A DNA stretch of 64,000 bases. Origin: Lumnitzera littorea (taxonomy: Eukaryota; Streptophyta; Magnoliopsida; Myrtales; Combretaceae). The notes under the pieces were generated by a model. That model ran no database searches. It saw only the letters and a program-made list of their open reading frames with translations, and was not told where the DNA came from. Shown in pieces: positions 23,760-35,817 of the stretch. The position numbers and the translations under genes are program-made. Within the stretch, counting starts at the first letter, position 1; each line of letters starts with the position of its first letter. The DNA is taken from NCBI GenBank assembly GCA_024138015.1, contig JAMXBB010000009.1:16205235-16269234 (forward strand). The letters are read 5' to 3'.

Positions 23760-25060
23760 CCTTTGACATCATGTCTCAACGTGACGAGTAAGAAAATCAG
23801 CAGTTGGTAAACAACCAACCTAGGGGCAATTAGCCTTTCTCTAAGGTTACGCTAGAAGAGCGCTTAAAGTACATGGAACGCCTCGCTGAAGAGTATGTTG
23901 TGTAGAACAGGGTGCTCTGTGCTCGCCTAGACGAAGTGGAGTGGTACAATGCACAAACTTACACCCCCCCCCCCCCCCCCCAAAGCTTCGGATGCTCACA
24001 CTAGGTGAAACAACATCCAGCAACAACAGCAAAATGGCAAGGATTAACAACCTGATCTGCCATTGCATTAGTAGCCAATAAGGTCTGTGGCTACCTACGA
24101 CTGAACTTTAGCTTGCAACGAGCAAGAAGCCGACTTACAGGGAATGAAAGCTCATTTGATTGCATGATGAGCTCACTTGACAAATGATGTCGACTTAAAC
24201 GAGTTCTCTGCTATGGTTAGGCGGCTCTCTTAACAGTAAAGGAGTAAGGTTGTTGGCGACGCTTGACTGGTCGCAAGTAATAAGACCCCCTTCACTAGGG
24301 ATGTCCAGGACGAAATGCTATCCCCTAATGGCAAACTTTCGTCTTTGGACCAATATGATGGCATGGGCACCTAACGATCATCTTCTTTACTTCTGCACCC
24401 TCATGAACCTTCACAGTCATGAGGATGCTATAATGTGAAAAGCCTTCCCAAGCACTATGAGAAAGACAGCTCGGACGTGGTTTAACCACCTGCCTAACAA
24501 CTTTATCAACTCCTTTGATGAGTTGGCACGGAGGTTCAGTCTCCATTTTAGGGTTAGCAAGCCTCCATTTAAGGACACGTTATCCTTGTACCTAGTAAGG
24601 TAGAGTGAAGGCGAGTCCTTGTGCGACTACGTGGTCTAATTCAACAATGCTATGGTCAAGATCCCTTGATTAGATGAAGAAGTCGCTGTCTATGTTGCTC
24701 AGCTCGGCATCTGACCCTCAGGAGATTTCTTCCAATCGCTTGCGAAGAGCAAGTCGAAGACTCTAGTCGACTCTTGAAACAAAGCCTAAAAGTACATCAA
24801 CTAGGAAGACAACATTTGCGCCAAACACAGTGCCAATCAAGAAAGGTTGGGCGAAAAATGAGACAAGGAAAAATTGTCCATAAAGGATTGACTCAGTGGT
24901 AAGATGCCGAGCAAACAAAGGGGGAGAGCTTTGGGAAGAAGAAGCATCGAACCGAGCGTGACTTGCTCCCCCTCCCATCTATACCCAATACACGCCCCTG
25001 GATAGTTCCATTGCTCAAGTTTATTCCGAAGTGAAGCACTAGAATTTGCTTTAGTCATCA
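23760..25060 (+). pseudogene. Tat element gag remnant
   Basis: Frames split by stops. RLKYMERLAEEY lies near 23850. The conserved gag core runs from about 24300 to 24640: ARTWFNHLPNNFINSFDELA followed by SLHFRVSKPPFKDTLSLY, a typical Tat-type gag. Then come VAQLGI and a basic tail. An 18-base C run at 23964-23981 sits in the N-terminal part. It cannot encode a complete protein. Confidence 0.75.
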
Positions 25061-25449
25061 CAAAAAATATGAGGGAACCCTAGTCATCGGAACTTTGATA
25101 AATACTATCAGCTCCACAAAGGCCACGGCTATATAACCAACTAGTGCTTCTAGTTGAAGAATGCCCTTGAATATGCCATTTAGTTCGGTTTCTTCAACGA
25201 ATATGTGGCCTACAGGAGGAATGATGACTATTCTGATGATGATGGAGATAGGGTACCTCAGAGGCAATGGACCAAAAACGGCCATGCCGAATAGAATAAT
25301 AACTGCCACAATGATCGTGCCTCCAATGACATTATAAACGTAATCATCGTTTAATGCCCCATCAGAGGTACTGGCTGTGAAGGAGAAGAGATAGAAGCTA
25401 GATACTTCTATTTCCTTCTTCGATGAAGATCTTGAAGGGGTCGATGTAC

Positions 25450-25850
25450 CCCATTAAGACACCCTGGTAATAGTGACAAGGATCTCAAAATTTGAGGTCT
25501 TGAAGATTATGGTAGATACTAGCAGCTCTACTAATATCCTCTTCCTCCATACATATGAGAGGATGAGGAAGAAGCTATTAGTAAAAATGAAGCCGTACCA
25601 CTATAATTTGATCAGCTTTAACGGAAGTACGATCCAAGCCAAGAGTATCATGATATTAGATATGAAACTTGGCGATGACGACCATATGGCACCATGACTC
25701 GTAGAGTTCATTATGATTGATTGCCCCTCCTCCTACAATGTACTCTTGGGAAGACTAAATTTGAATGCATTTGAGGTGATCACATCCTGCCTTCATTTGA
25801 AGGCCAAATTCCCGACCCTAACTTGGGTGGGTATATGTAGATGTAATCAA
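25450..25850 (+). pseudogene. Tat element aspartic protease remnant
   Basis: The frame at 25473 reads VLKIMVDTSSSTNILF, where DTSS stands for the catalytic D-T/S-G motif, with Gly replaced. SFNGSTIQAKSIMILD and, after a stop, SYNVLLGRLNLNAFEVI (the LLGR strand of retroviral-type proteases) follow. The motif change and a stop make it inactive. Confidence 0.75.
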
Positions 25851-25979
25851 AAGCTCTCTTGAGAGCTATATGTTAGGGCGGCTAAAAGAGATGGCGTCTT
25901 TGCCCTAGAAACAGGCCTGTAGGAGAGGCAGGCTGAGAGGGGTGAGCTCGAGGAGAAAACAGAAGACGTCTAGATTAGA

Positions 25980-26806
25980 ACATCACCCAAGCAGACCATG
26001 AAAGTTAGGATTGAGACTCCAGTTGAAGTGAATGACGAAATCATAGCCTTCCTATGAGCAAATTCGGATAGGTTTGTCTGGTCGGCATCGGACCTGCTCA
26101 GTATTTCCCTCGGCCTAGCAACCTACAACCTCAACATAGACACCACAGCGCAGCTTGTCAAATAGAAAAAGAGGCATTTTGCTCGAAAACAGCAGGCCAT
26201 AATCGAAGAGGAAGTGTAGAAGCTACTTAAAGCTAGCTTTGTAAGGGAGGAAAAGTACCCAATGTGGTTGGTGAACGTAGTATCGGTTAAGACAAATGGG
26301 AAGTAGCATATATGTGTCAATTATACTGACCTCAACAAAGCCTACCTTAAAGATTGTTTCCCCTTTCCTAGGATCAACTAGCTTGTCGATTCTACGTTAG
26401 GATACATCATGTTGAGCTTTATGGACACCTTCTCGGGGTACAATCAAATCAAAATGAACCCGAAGGACAAAGTCTATACCTCCTTTACTACCGATTATGA
26501 CATGTATTATTATACTATGATGTCATTTGGACTAAAAAACACTAGGGTCACGTACCGGCGAATGGTGATGAAGTTCTTTAAGCCCTAGATTGGGTGTAAT
26601 ATGAAGGTATACGTCAACGTCATAATCGTCAAGAGCCAAAAGCCGGTTGATCATGTCAAGGATCTCTAGAAAGCTTTCGACCAAATGTGTACGTACGACA
26701 TGAAGTTGAACCTTCAAAAGTTTGTCTTCGACATTAGCTCTGGCAAGTTCCTCGGATTTCTGGTCACATAGAGAGGTATCGAGGCCAACCTTAAGAAGAT
26801 TATAGT
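25980..26806 (+). pseudogene. Tat element reverse transcriptase, 5' part (interrupted by insertion)
   Basis: Plus-strand reading with several stops: HICVNYTDLNKAYLKDCFPF, then LSFMDTFSGYNQIKMNPKD, YYYTMMSFGLKNT and KVYVNVIIVKS. The last block is where Y-V-D-D-M-I-V-K-S is expected, so both catalytic Asp residues are lost. It breaks at RGIEANLKKI, where the chromovirus LTR begins, and resumes at 36696 with AIRGMKPPTLVRAVQKLAGM. Confidence 0.82.
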
Positions 26807-27671
26807 TGATGGGAAGCAAGCTATAGACCCTTTGACCTACAGCTAAGCCCGAGGGCTGGAGGGCTTGACAAGGTGAATTCTTTTATTCTAGCGAACTCCT
26901 GCCGAGGTTGAGTGCCTCTTTGCCAAGTCACTCCTTAAGCGATGTCGAATGATTGTCACTCTCTCATAGATAGAATACCGAGAAACAGAAGGCTGAGATA
27001 ATTACTAATCTTCATCTGCATTAAGATAGGGTCAAACACTTACTCAACATCACCTATGTTGAGATGCCGCAAAAGAGAGTTCGAATTGATAAGCCATCCC
27101 TGCTCGGACAAGCAAGCTGTCTGTACTTTTTGTCTGCATCTTCTAACAACATCGCCAATGTAGCATTGCTATGTGTACAGTATTATATGTAGAATCCGTT
27201 GCACCAATGATTATTTTTCTCGTATATTCATTTTTACCTTCTTGTATCTTGTACATTACTTCTTTATGAAATGCCCTTTTTCTCTTTTCTTTTTGAGGTA
27301 AGTTGCCCTAACTTATGGGTCTAAATACCTTTATACTTGTAGCTATAAAGCATTGGATTATCTTCAATACACTTGAGTGTTTTTTTCTTTGCGTAAATAC
27401 TGTTTGTTTACTTTTGATATCACTCTTATCCTTTCCCTTAAGCAAGCTTAGGTGGTAAGTAACTTCATTGGACCAATTCGTGTGTCATATCAAACTGTAT
27501 TATGAGTCCTTGGAAGTTTCATTGATGCGTCATATCCTTTGGAGCTGTTCGTGAGTTTTACTTACTATTTCATTTGTTTTTTTACACTTTCTCCGTTAAC
27601 CATTTTTGAGTTTTCTTCAAGCTTCAACCCATCCAGCGATCGGCCTTGTTTGTTCTTGGTTACGATTCGCA
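26807..27671 (+). repeat. 5' LTR of the nested chromovirus-like element
   Basis: 865 bp, starting TGATGGGAAGCAAGC and ending GATTCGCA. It matches 35818-36695 along its length, e.g. GCCCGAGGGCTGGAGGGCTT, AAGCTGTCTGTACTTTTTGT and TGCCCTAACTTATGGGT. A TATA-like region and a T-rich R/U5 part near 27300-27420 are shared. Confidence 0.9.
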
Positions 27672-27677
27672 AAATCT

Positions 27678-27689
27678 TAATATCAGAGT
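27678..27689 (+). other. Primer-binding site (initiator tRNA-Met type)
   Basis: TAATATCAGAGT corresponds to TGGTATCAGAGC, the usual plant iMet PBS, with G-to-A and C-to-T changes. It lies six bases after the LTR end. Confidence 0.7.
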
Positions 27690-27868
27690 GGAGGTTTTAT
27701 GTGAACTATAGTTAGTTCTTCTTGAAGTTTTGTTATACTTTGTTTTGCATATATGAAACACAACAAGTTACTGTATTCATTTGACTACTATGTTATTAGT
27801 TATTCACTTTCTGAAGTGTTTGTTTGAATTTTGAATTTATGAGAAAAAAAAAAATCACAGACCCAAAT

Positions 27869-28265
27869 ATGAATGTTAGTATTGGTGATGATAATAGGGA
27901 TGTCCACCATGGGCGACAGTCTTAGGGAACTTCCAGAAGCACTGACGAAAGACTTGATGAGGTAGCTAACCTCTTAATAAATTTGACTCGAGCTGTTCAT
28001 ACGCTGTCTTGGCGACCTACTGAGATCGCGCAAAACACTCCACAAGCTACTCAACCTGTTAAAGGTCAAAACCTAGCTCGACTAGTTTGAGGTGGAAGAG
28101 TTGTCAGACGAGCGAGGTGAAGGATAGACCTAAGAGAGCTTGATGAAGAGGTAGAAGAGTATTTTAAAGAGGAGTAAGTATGAATCTCCATAGCATCCAA
28201 CCATGTAAAGCTTCGGATTCCAAGTTTCAGTAGATCTAAGAATGCTGATGAATATCTAGAGTGGG
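27869..28265 (+). pseudogene. Nested element gag, 5' part
   Basis: From the ATG at 27869 the frame reads MNVSIGDDNRDVHHGRQ with a stop soon after, then ERLDEVANLLINLTRAVHTL and, after further stops and a frame change, LRIPSFSRSKNADEYLEW. That last block is the well-known start of the retrotransposon gag core. It is cut exactly there by the solo LTR; the rest continues at 31756. Confidence 0.78.
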
Positions 28266-31200
28266 TGTAAGCCCCAAAGTTAAGCCAATTGACCATAGGA
28301 TTGAACTTAGAACATAAGTTTTGGACGATCGGTTAAGGAATCCGATTAAACTCCAAATTATAAACTATTGAGAGAAATATTAGTAAAAATGACCCCGTAA
28401 ACTTGAATTTAAGAAAATAAGTAATAAAATAGGAGGCTATAAAATTTTCAAATTATAGCATAATAATTGCTAATTACTGAAAAGGCAAAAAGTGTAATCT
28501 AATAACTAATAAATTACTAGAGATAGATTATATGTATACTAAAAATAATAGAATGACCTAAATAATATTTAAGAATATTTATTTGTACTATATATGAATT
28601 TACATGTAAGTATAAATACGCGTAATTTCTTAAAATACGCGAAATGTGCTAAAATAATACAAAATACTTAAAGAAAATTCATAATTAAATAAGGAAAAAT
28701 CAAGAAAAATCAGGAAAAATCATGAATGATCCAGAATTGGGTCGTGGCAGTTGGGAAAAATAAGAAAAAATTCGGCTAATTAAATTAAGACAACATAAAA
28801 GCCAAAAATCAAGGGATAAGGCAATTGTCTTGTCCCATTTAATACACAATAAATCCCCTAAAGCCCTATAAATAGCAGGAAAAATCTAGGAACTCATTTG
28901 GACAGTTAGAAATCAGAGAAAATTAGGGAAAGGCAAAAATTGAGAGAAAAATTCGAGTTAGAAAAAAAATAAGAAAAACTGTGCAGTTAAGGCCTTTAAA
29001 GGGAACCCCCACCAGACGAGCAGCTGGAAGTAGACGGCCACCACCACCATACGGTGGTGGCAGCGCCCAGGCTGGCCGATAAGGCCACGGTGGCCGAAGC
29101 CACCCAAATCGGTGAGTCTAATTTCCAGCCCGATTCTTATGTAATTTTATAAAAATAGTAAATATTATTAGAAAATTATGAATTTTGTTATTAAGGAATA
29201 TTTTTGTATGTGGTTTTTAGGAAAAATATTATTTTGATGAAAATATGTCCCGTAATATATGGTCCTTAAGAAATAGTTCAAAACCGAGCATATTTCGGTT
29301 TAGAAATAAATGACCTTAGGAGTGTAGTTTGGAGCTCAAATTTTTTTTTCTGTAGGATGCTTATGTGATATAGAACAGTGCTATGAAGCCATTTTTTTTA
29401 AATTAATTTTCGAAATTTTTAAGTTAATTTTTAGTCCTAAAATGATGAAAAAATTGGGTGATTTTGGGTTAATTAGGTGATTAAGGCACTAATTACTGAT
29501 TTAGACAGTAATTAGATGTTTAGGGATGTTAATCTCTGATGTGGAAACCTAATCCTAGTCTATGGAGTGTTAAGAGTAAATAATGAAGGTGTTATGTGGT
29601 AAATGTAGAAAATTAGGAATATGTAGAATTGAGAATTTAATAAATATGAAAAATTAGGTTTAATTAGATAATAAAATAATGAAAATCAAAACATAATAAA
29701 TTTGAAACAAAATTTAATTTTTAGGTAATTATATGAAAAATGTAAAAATTTCTCACAACAAGAGTAAATTCGGTACACTAATACGGATTTAAGTGTACCG
29801 GATGGAATAAAATGTTGACTAGGGATAGTGATCGTATTTAGGATATCTGGAAATAATGTGGTTAGTTTCACATTATGAGTTGAAACAAATTTCTAGGGTT
29901 CGAGTACAAAACAGTACCTAGAAATCGAACTAGAATCTGATTTAGAAATCGATGTAGAACCCGAACCTAAACCCAAACCTAGAATAATTATCAAAGACTT
30001 AAGACTTAGATAATTAAGCATATTAAACCCTAAATAAAACCTAACAATAAGCGTTTTAGAATAAAATGAACCTATCATAGTTATACGAAAAGCTGAAACC
30101 ACATTTGCGTTATAGGGATGATCGGCGATAGCCTGAGCAAATCGGACCTCGAGTTAGTGAGCGAGGAGTCGAGGTAAGTTGAGATTAATACGATGCTGTA
30201 TTTTGGAGGCTTAAGATTATGCTTGGTTGTGCTTATTAGATAGTTGAATGTGTGCATATGCCTGATTATGGGTGATGCTATGATTCTGTTTGTTATTCTG
30301 GCATATATTGTATGATTTGTATGTAATGATTGATCACCCTAACCTGGACTTAATCAAATATACGACCAGTAATCATAATCGGACATGCATGGCAACCCAT
30401 TAGGGGAACTTAGGACTCTTCAGCCAAATACCGACCCCTTCGGAAGGGATAACGCAAGATTGCAAAATGGTCCCTTCTTCATCCTCAGTCAAACTAAGTG
30501 ACAGGAGAGGAGGTCGCAGCGAGGGTGAAGACAGTGGTTCGAAGGTAGTCGCGGGAGGAGCAAGGTCTCCATTACACAAGCCTGGGTTTGGTCGTGAGCT
30601 GTTGCATTAACGGCAACTCCTCAACCCGGATTAGAGCGGGCGCAATTTCTCTAATCTCATGACGGGCCGAACAACGTCATGCGATGGCATTTGCTTGCAC
30701 GTGCATTGCACCTAATAAGTGATTGAAAACCTTGTTGTGTTTTTAGTGTAGTTTTAAGTCCTCCATCCTAATTTACTGAGCTGTGGTTGCTCACATCCCT
30801 ATAGACGTCGTGCAAGTGTTGGCTAAGAAGCAGCAACAACTACTCTGAAGCTAGCAACTGCTGGATCTTGGGGAGTGAGGAAAAACATGTGCAGGATAAA
30901 CATATATTTTTAAGGTTTAAGCTTTTACTTTAGAATTTTTTCATTTTCGAATACTGTAATAATTAGGAAATATATTACAGAGAAATATTGTAAGCTTTAA
31001 TTACAATAGCTAAATTATAGCATATAAATATTTCCTCACTTTCTTAGATTAACGATTTATTTAAATTACAAACTGTTTACTTCAAAGCGGGTCAGTCGTT
31101 GACGCCTTATGTAGATTAGGTCTAAGATAGCGGTTGTAAGGCCAACCTCTATCTTAGGATGGTTTACACGGTGGGGCTGTTATGACTGTGCCGCTTTGAA

Positions 31201-31755
31201 GTAAACAGTTTGTAATTTAAATAAATCATTAATCTAAGAAAGTGAGGAAATATTTATATGCTATAATTCAGCTATTGTAATTAAAGCCTACAATTTTTGT
31301 CTGTAATATATTTCCTAGTTATTATAGTATTCGAAAATGAAAAAATTCTAAAGTAAAAGCTTAAATCTTAAAAATATATGTTTATCCTGCACATGTTTTT
31401 CCTCACTCCCCAGGATCCAGCAGTTGCTAGCTTCAGAGTAGTTGTTGCCGCTTCTTAGCCAGCATATGCACGACGTCTATAAGGATGTGAGCAACCACAG
31501 CTCGGTAAGTTAGGACGGAGGACTTAAAACTACACCAAAAATACAACAAAATTTTTTTAATCACTTATTAGGTGCAATGCGTGTGCAGGTAAATGCCATT
31601 GCACGATGTTGTCCGGCCTGTCGTGAGATTAGAGAAATTGCGCCTGCTCTAATCCGGGTTGAGGAGTTTCCGTTAATGCAACAGCTCACGACCAAACCCA
31701 GACTTGTGTAATGGAGACCTTGCTCCTCCCGCGACTACCGCTTTGGGGCGTGACA
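28266..31755 (+). mobile_element. Solo LTR (about 3.5 kb) inserted in the nested gag
   Basis: Starts TGTAAGCCCC and ends GGGGCGTGACA, so its ends are inverted (TGTCACGCCCC type). It is flanked by GTGGG (28261-28265) and TTGGG (31756-31760), a 4-of-5 target duplication. No PBS, gag or pol lies inside. It has a GC-richer patch with short ACCACCACC and GGTGG words near 29030-29110, followed by CGGTGAGTC, as seen in leader-containing long LTRs. The length suits long-LTR chromoviruses (Tekay/Del-like), which is inferred from end sequence and size. A 0.55-kb inverted duplication occupies its right end. Confidence 0.75.
30544..31740. repeat. Large inverted repeat (554/557-bp arms, 86-bp loop)
   Basis: The arm 30544-31097 is repeated as reverse complement at 31184-31740 with few differences. 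For example GGTAGTCGCGGGAGGAGCAA at 30544 pairs with the complement at 31721-31739, and AAACTGTTTACTTCAAAGCG at 31071 pairs with 31191-31210. The loop 31098-31183 is the normal terminal LTR sequence also seen at about 190-270 of this window. This looks like an inverted duplication placed about 15 bp before the LTR end. Confidence 0.92.
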
Positions 31756-32450
31756 TTGGGAAGAAAAGGTGGAGCGTGTATTTGATTATTATTAGTATGA
31801 GGATTATGAGAAAGTAAGAATTGCTGCTGTTGTATTCTACGGATATGCTGCCATGTGGTGAAAGCATTTTTAAGCCATGAGAAAATGAGAGGACTACCGA
31901 GAGATTAACACCTGGCCCAGGATGAAGAGAGTGCTCAAAAACAGATTCGTACCCAAAACATATCTCTAAGATACTTTCATTCGGCTTCAAGAGTTGAGAC
32001 AAGAAGACTAAACTATTGACGAGTATATTCAAGAATTCCAAATGCTTATGACACGATGTGAAGTGGAGAAACTACTAGCCCGAACAGTTTCAAGATTTGT
32101 TATTAGGTTAAGAGGAGACATCCAAGATATTGTGGAGCTCTAATGATTTGACATCATGGATGAGGTTGTTAGGATTGCCTAGTGAGTAGAGAGGTAAAGA
32201 AGGAGCTAAGTACTGACGAGGATGCTAACTGGCCAACTTGGACAAGCAAGTAACAGAACTTTGCCGAATACCAAACCGAGAAGGAAGGTTGATGTAAGAG
32301 TCGAACAGAAAGGTCGAATAGATGATGAAGTGCTGACCCGAAATAATGAGAAGGGGCAAGGGTTTGGCAGGAAGATAAGCCAGATCAAGTGCTTCAAGTG
32401 TCAAGGGTTTAGACATATGGTTGCTAAGTGCCTAAACCGACGGACGATAG
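31756..32450 (+). pseudogene. Nested element gag, 3' part with zinc knuckle
   Basis: It continues the split gag: KVERVFD, YEDYEKVRIAAVVFYGYAA and KNRFVPKTYL, with several stops at former Gln/Trp codons. Then comes the frame at 32222 with a basic stretch and the zinc knuckle CFKCQGFRHMVAKC (CX2CX4HX4C) at about 32393-32434. The knuckle residues are intact. Confidence 0.82.
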
Positions 32451-32559
32451 TCATTAAGAAAGATACCTCAAAGTTAGAAGTAGAGAGTATAGATGAGAAG
32501 CCCAAAGAGGAGGAGGTTCCTACCGAAAAAGAATTAATTGAAGAGGACGTGTTTCCTGA

Positions 32560-33060
32560 GGACTTAGATCAATTACTCATGGTTATTCGATGCACTATGA
32601 GTGTGGAATCCTCACGAGAGAAGGAGCAAAGAGAGAGAATTTATTTCATACCACCTGCAAGGTGAATGATCAAATGTGTGCTCTTATTGTGGATAATGGA
32701 AGTTGCACCAATATAGCATCAATCAATCTTATTTCAAAATTGAAGCTGCCAACTGTTGGACATCTTAGGCTATACAAGTTGCATTGGTTGAGTGAGAAAA
32801 GAGCATTACATGTCATTCAACAAATACTACTGTCGATCACTATAGAGAATTATTTTGACCAGATCCTCTACGATGTGCTGCCTATGTATGCTTCTTACAT
32901 GTCATTAGGTTAGCCATGGTTGTTTAATAGGAGAGTTATACATGATGGTTACAAGAACACGTATATGTTTGAGAAGGATGATCGGAAGATCACATTGAAT
33001 CCGATGCCCTCGAGAGAAGTTCACAAGTTACAGACGAAACTTGTTCGTAGATCAAAGAAG
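32560..33060 (+). pseudogene. Nested element protease remnant
   Basis: The frame at 32590 reads CALIVDNGSCTNIASINL. DNGS stands where D-S-G-S/A is expected in the active site, so the catalytic Asp is kept but the neighbouring residue differs. YDVLPMYASYMSLG and, after a stop, PWLF follow, matching the usual V-L-P-M-D-A-C-H-I-L-L-G-R-P-W end. Confidence 0.75.
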
Positions 33061-33229
33061 GCTCTTTTGATGAGTAGAGTCGAGCTCTGAAAGGCCATCA
33101 ATGCTAATGAGCCAACCCTCTTGTTGGTTAAGCGACTATTGGAAATGAAGGAGCGAGGTAAGTTACCCTAGGAGGTCAAGGAATTGTTAGATGAATATGT
33201 CGACTTGTTCTCAGAGCAGTTACTTGAAG

Positions 33230-34090
33230 GGTTGCCCCCAACTTGAGATATAGAGTATTGCATTGACTTAGTACTCGGCGCTGCACTACCAAATAAGCCA
33301 ACTTATCGAATGAATCCCAAGCAGGCTTCTGAGCTCCAATGTCAAGTCAATGAGTTGCTGGAGAGAGGCTATATAAGAGAAAGTTTCAGCCCTTGTGTTG
33401 TGCCTGCACTTCTAGTGTTGAAGAAGAATGGAACCTGGTGAATATGTATAGATAGCCGAGCTGTGAACAAGATCACGATCAAATACAGGTATCCAGTCTC
33501 AAGACTAGAAGACATGTTGTTGAACCGAGTGGGGCTAAGATTTTTAGTAAGATTGATCTTGAAATTGGTTACCATCAAATTTGCATGAGGCCAAGCAATG
33601 AGTGAAAGATTGCATTGAAGACTCGATATGGACTTTACGAATGGATAGTCATACTCTTTAGCTTGTCGAACATCCCGAGCACTTTCATGAGACTAATCAA
33701 CTATGTACTAAGACATCTCATAGGGAAGTGTGTCGTGGTATACTTTGACGACATCTTGATCTATAGTGTTGGCGTACTGAGTCACTGTGAACATCTCAAA
33801 GAAGTCTTGGATATCATTCGTGCCGAAAGACTATTCGGCAATCTAAAGAAACGTTGCTTTTTCCAGGAGGAAGGGGTATTCTTGGGATATGTATTTAGTG
33901 GAGGAGGCTTACGATTTGATGATGAAAAGATCCAAGCAATTGATGAGTGGTTGACTCCTACTACTTGTACCAATGTGAGAAGCTTCCATGGACTGGCATC
34001 ATTTTACAAAAGATTCATCAGAAATTTCAGTACCTTTACTGCACCACTTACAAAACTAACGAAGAAAAACACCGACTTCTGATGGGGAAA
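33230..34090 (+). pseudogene. Nested element reverse transcriptase
   Basis: YRMNPKQASELQCQVNELLE, then FSPCVVPALLVLKKNGTW and a stop where Arg is expected, CIDSRAVNKITIKYRYP, and a frameshift near 33520. Then FSKIDLEIGYHQICMRPS and the frame from 33615 with KTRYGLYEWIVILFSLSNIP and VVVYFDDILIYS, whose YFDD catalytic box is intact. It ends GLASFYKRFIRNFSTFTAPL. It is inactive because of the stop and the frameshift. Confidence 0.87.
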
Positions 34091-34560
34091 AGGGGATGAG
34101 AGGAGTTTTGTCAACATAAAAGAAAGATTGACCTCTGCTCCGGTGTTAGTACTACTTGATTTCGACAAAATTTTTTAGATGAAATGTAACATATTGGGCA
34201 TTGGAATAAGCGCTATCCTGATATAGGAAGATTGACCAATTGCTTTCCCTAGTGAGAAGGTTTGAGGACCGCAGCTGTACTATTCTGTGTATGATAAGAA
34301 ACTTTTGGTACTGATTTGAGTAATGTAGGTATGGCAACATTAGTTACTGTCGAGAGAATTTGTCATATATACTAACTATAAATTGTTGAGGTACCTCCAA
34401 AGTCAAACCAAGTTATCAAAGTGGCATGCGAGATGGGTTGAATTCCTTAAGGGATTCAATTTTGTAATTAAGTACAAGCAAGGAAAGAGCAATGTAGTTG
34501 TGGATGCTTTTTCAAGGAGACATGCACTTTTATCAAAACTGCAAACTAGGCTGTTTGGGT
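34091..34560 (+). pseudogene. Nested element RNase H remnant
   Basis: APVLVLLDF near 34140, stops through the middle, then LLRYLQSQTKLSKWHARWVE and YKQGKSNVVVDAFSRR at 34400-34530. The latter is the standard C-terminal K-Q-G-K-x-N-x-V-x-D-A-L-S-R-R motif. Confidence 0.78.
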
Positions 34561-34619
34561 TTACAAGTATCAAAGAATAGTACTTCGAGAATTTACACTT
34601 TAGACCCATAATATTGTGA

Positions 34620-35805
34620 TGCATCGACGATTAGATAGTGGACGAGTATCTTGTGAAGGATAGCTACTTGTTCCGAGGTGGAAAACTATACGTGCCGACT
34701 TGTTCATTGAGGGAGCTATTAGTCAGGAAAGCTTACAGTCAAGGTCTCTCTGGACATTTTGGGGAAATGAGGACTTACGAACTGGTAAATGGTTGATTTT
34801 TTTAGTCGAGAATGAGGAAAGATGTGCATTGAGTTGTCGAAAGCTGTACTGTGTGCAAGAAGGCCAAGTGCCAAGTTGAGCAAGAGAAAGCAATGCCCCA
34901 ACCTATTCCGACTAGGTCATAGACTAAATCGAGCATGGACTTTGTTCTCGGATTGCTACGAACTGCCCGAGGTAAAGATTTTGTAATGGTCATCGTAGAC
35001 TGGTTCAGTAAGATGGCACACTTCGTGCCCTATACAAAAACTAACGATGCTTCGGCTATTGCTTCTCTCTTCTTGCTAGTGATTGTGCGGATACATGGTA
35101 TGCCGAGAAGTGTAGTCTTCGATAGAGACCCGAAGTTATTGAGCCATTTTTAGAGAACCTTGTAGCGTTGGCTGCAAATCAAATTACTCTTCAGTACCTC
35201 ATGTCACCTCCAAACTGACGGCCAAATAAAGGTGATTAATCGTACTTTGGAGTCATTACTCTGAGTTGTAATAGGCAAGAACTTGGCTGATTGGAACGTC
35301 TACTTGCTAGTAGTTAAGTTCACCTACAACAGAATAGTACTTGACACCAGTAAGCAGACTTCCTTCGAGGTGGTCTATGGATTTAATCCCGAGTTGCCCT
35401 TCGACCATTCCTTTGTACCAGCACCCATGCAAGAAGACCTTGGCACCTTGGCTAGAGTATAATCTCTTCAGCACATATACGACTAGGTCACTTGGCACAT
35501 CAACCAAGTTACTAGAAAAATGTGAAAGAAAACCCAGGGTAGGACAGCTAAGTAATTCCAACTAGGAGACTTAGTATGGTTGCATCTCAGCAAAGAACAG
35601 TTCCTAAGTAAGAGGAAGAGCAAATTATCCGCACGAGCTGATGGACCCTTTAAAATCTTCCAGAAGATCAATGACAATACCTTAGGTTGGAGCTGTTAGA
35701 GGATTATGGGGTTTCTAACACCTTCAATATAGCTGACTTCAGTCCATATCACCCTGACGGAGAACTGATCGAAGACCATCCGAATTTGATCCCAAATCCA
35801 AATTA
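34620..35805 (+). pseudogene. Nested element integrase remnant
   Basis: An HHCC-like N-terminus (CTVCKKAKCQ near 34850), then the catalytic core: SMDFVLGLLRTARGKDFVMV, IVDWFSKMAHFVPYTKTNDA, VFDRDPKLLSHF and QTDGQIKVINRTLESLL, which supply the D,D,E positions with stops between them. The C-terminal part reads LGDLVWLHLSKEQFLSKRKS, then ADGPFKI and FNIADFSPYHPDGE. It ends just before the 3' LTR. No chromodomain was recognised. Confidence 0.82.
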
Positions 35806-35817
35806 ACTCGAAGGGAA

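Noticed and set aside
23964..23981. Poly-C run considered as a regulatory or G-quadruplex site
   Set aside because: It lies in a decayed gag region; a homopolymer in dead repeat DNA is more likely slippage or an assembly-sensitive run than a functional site.
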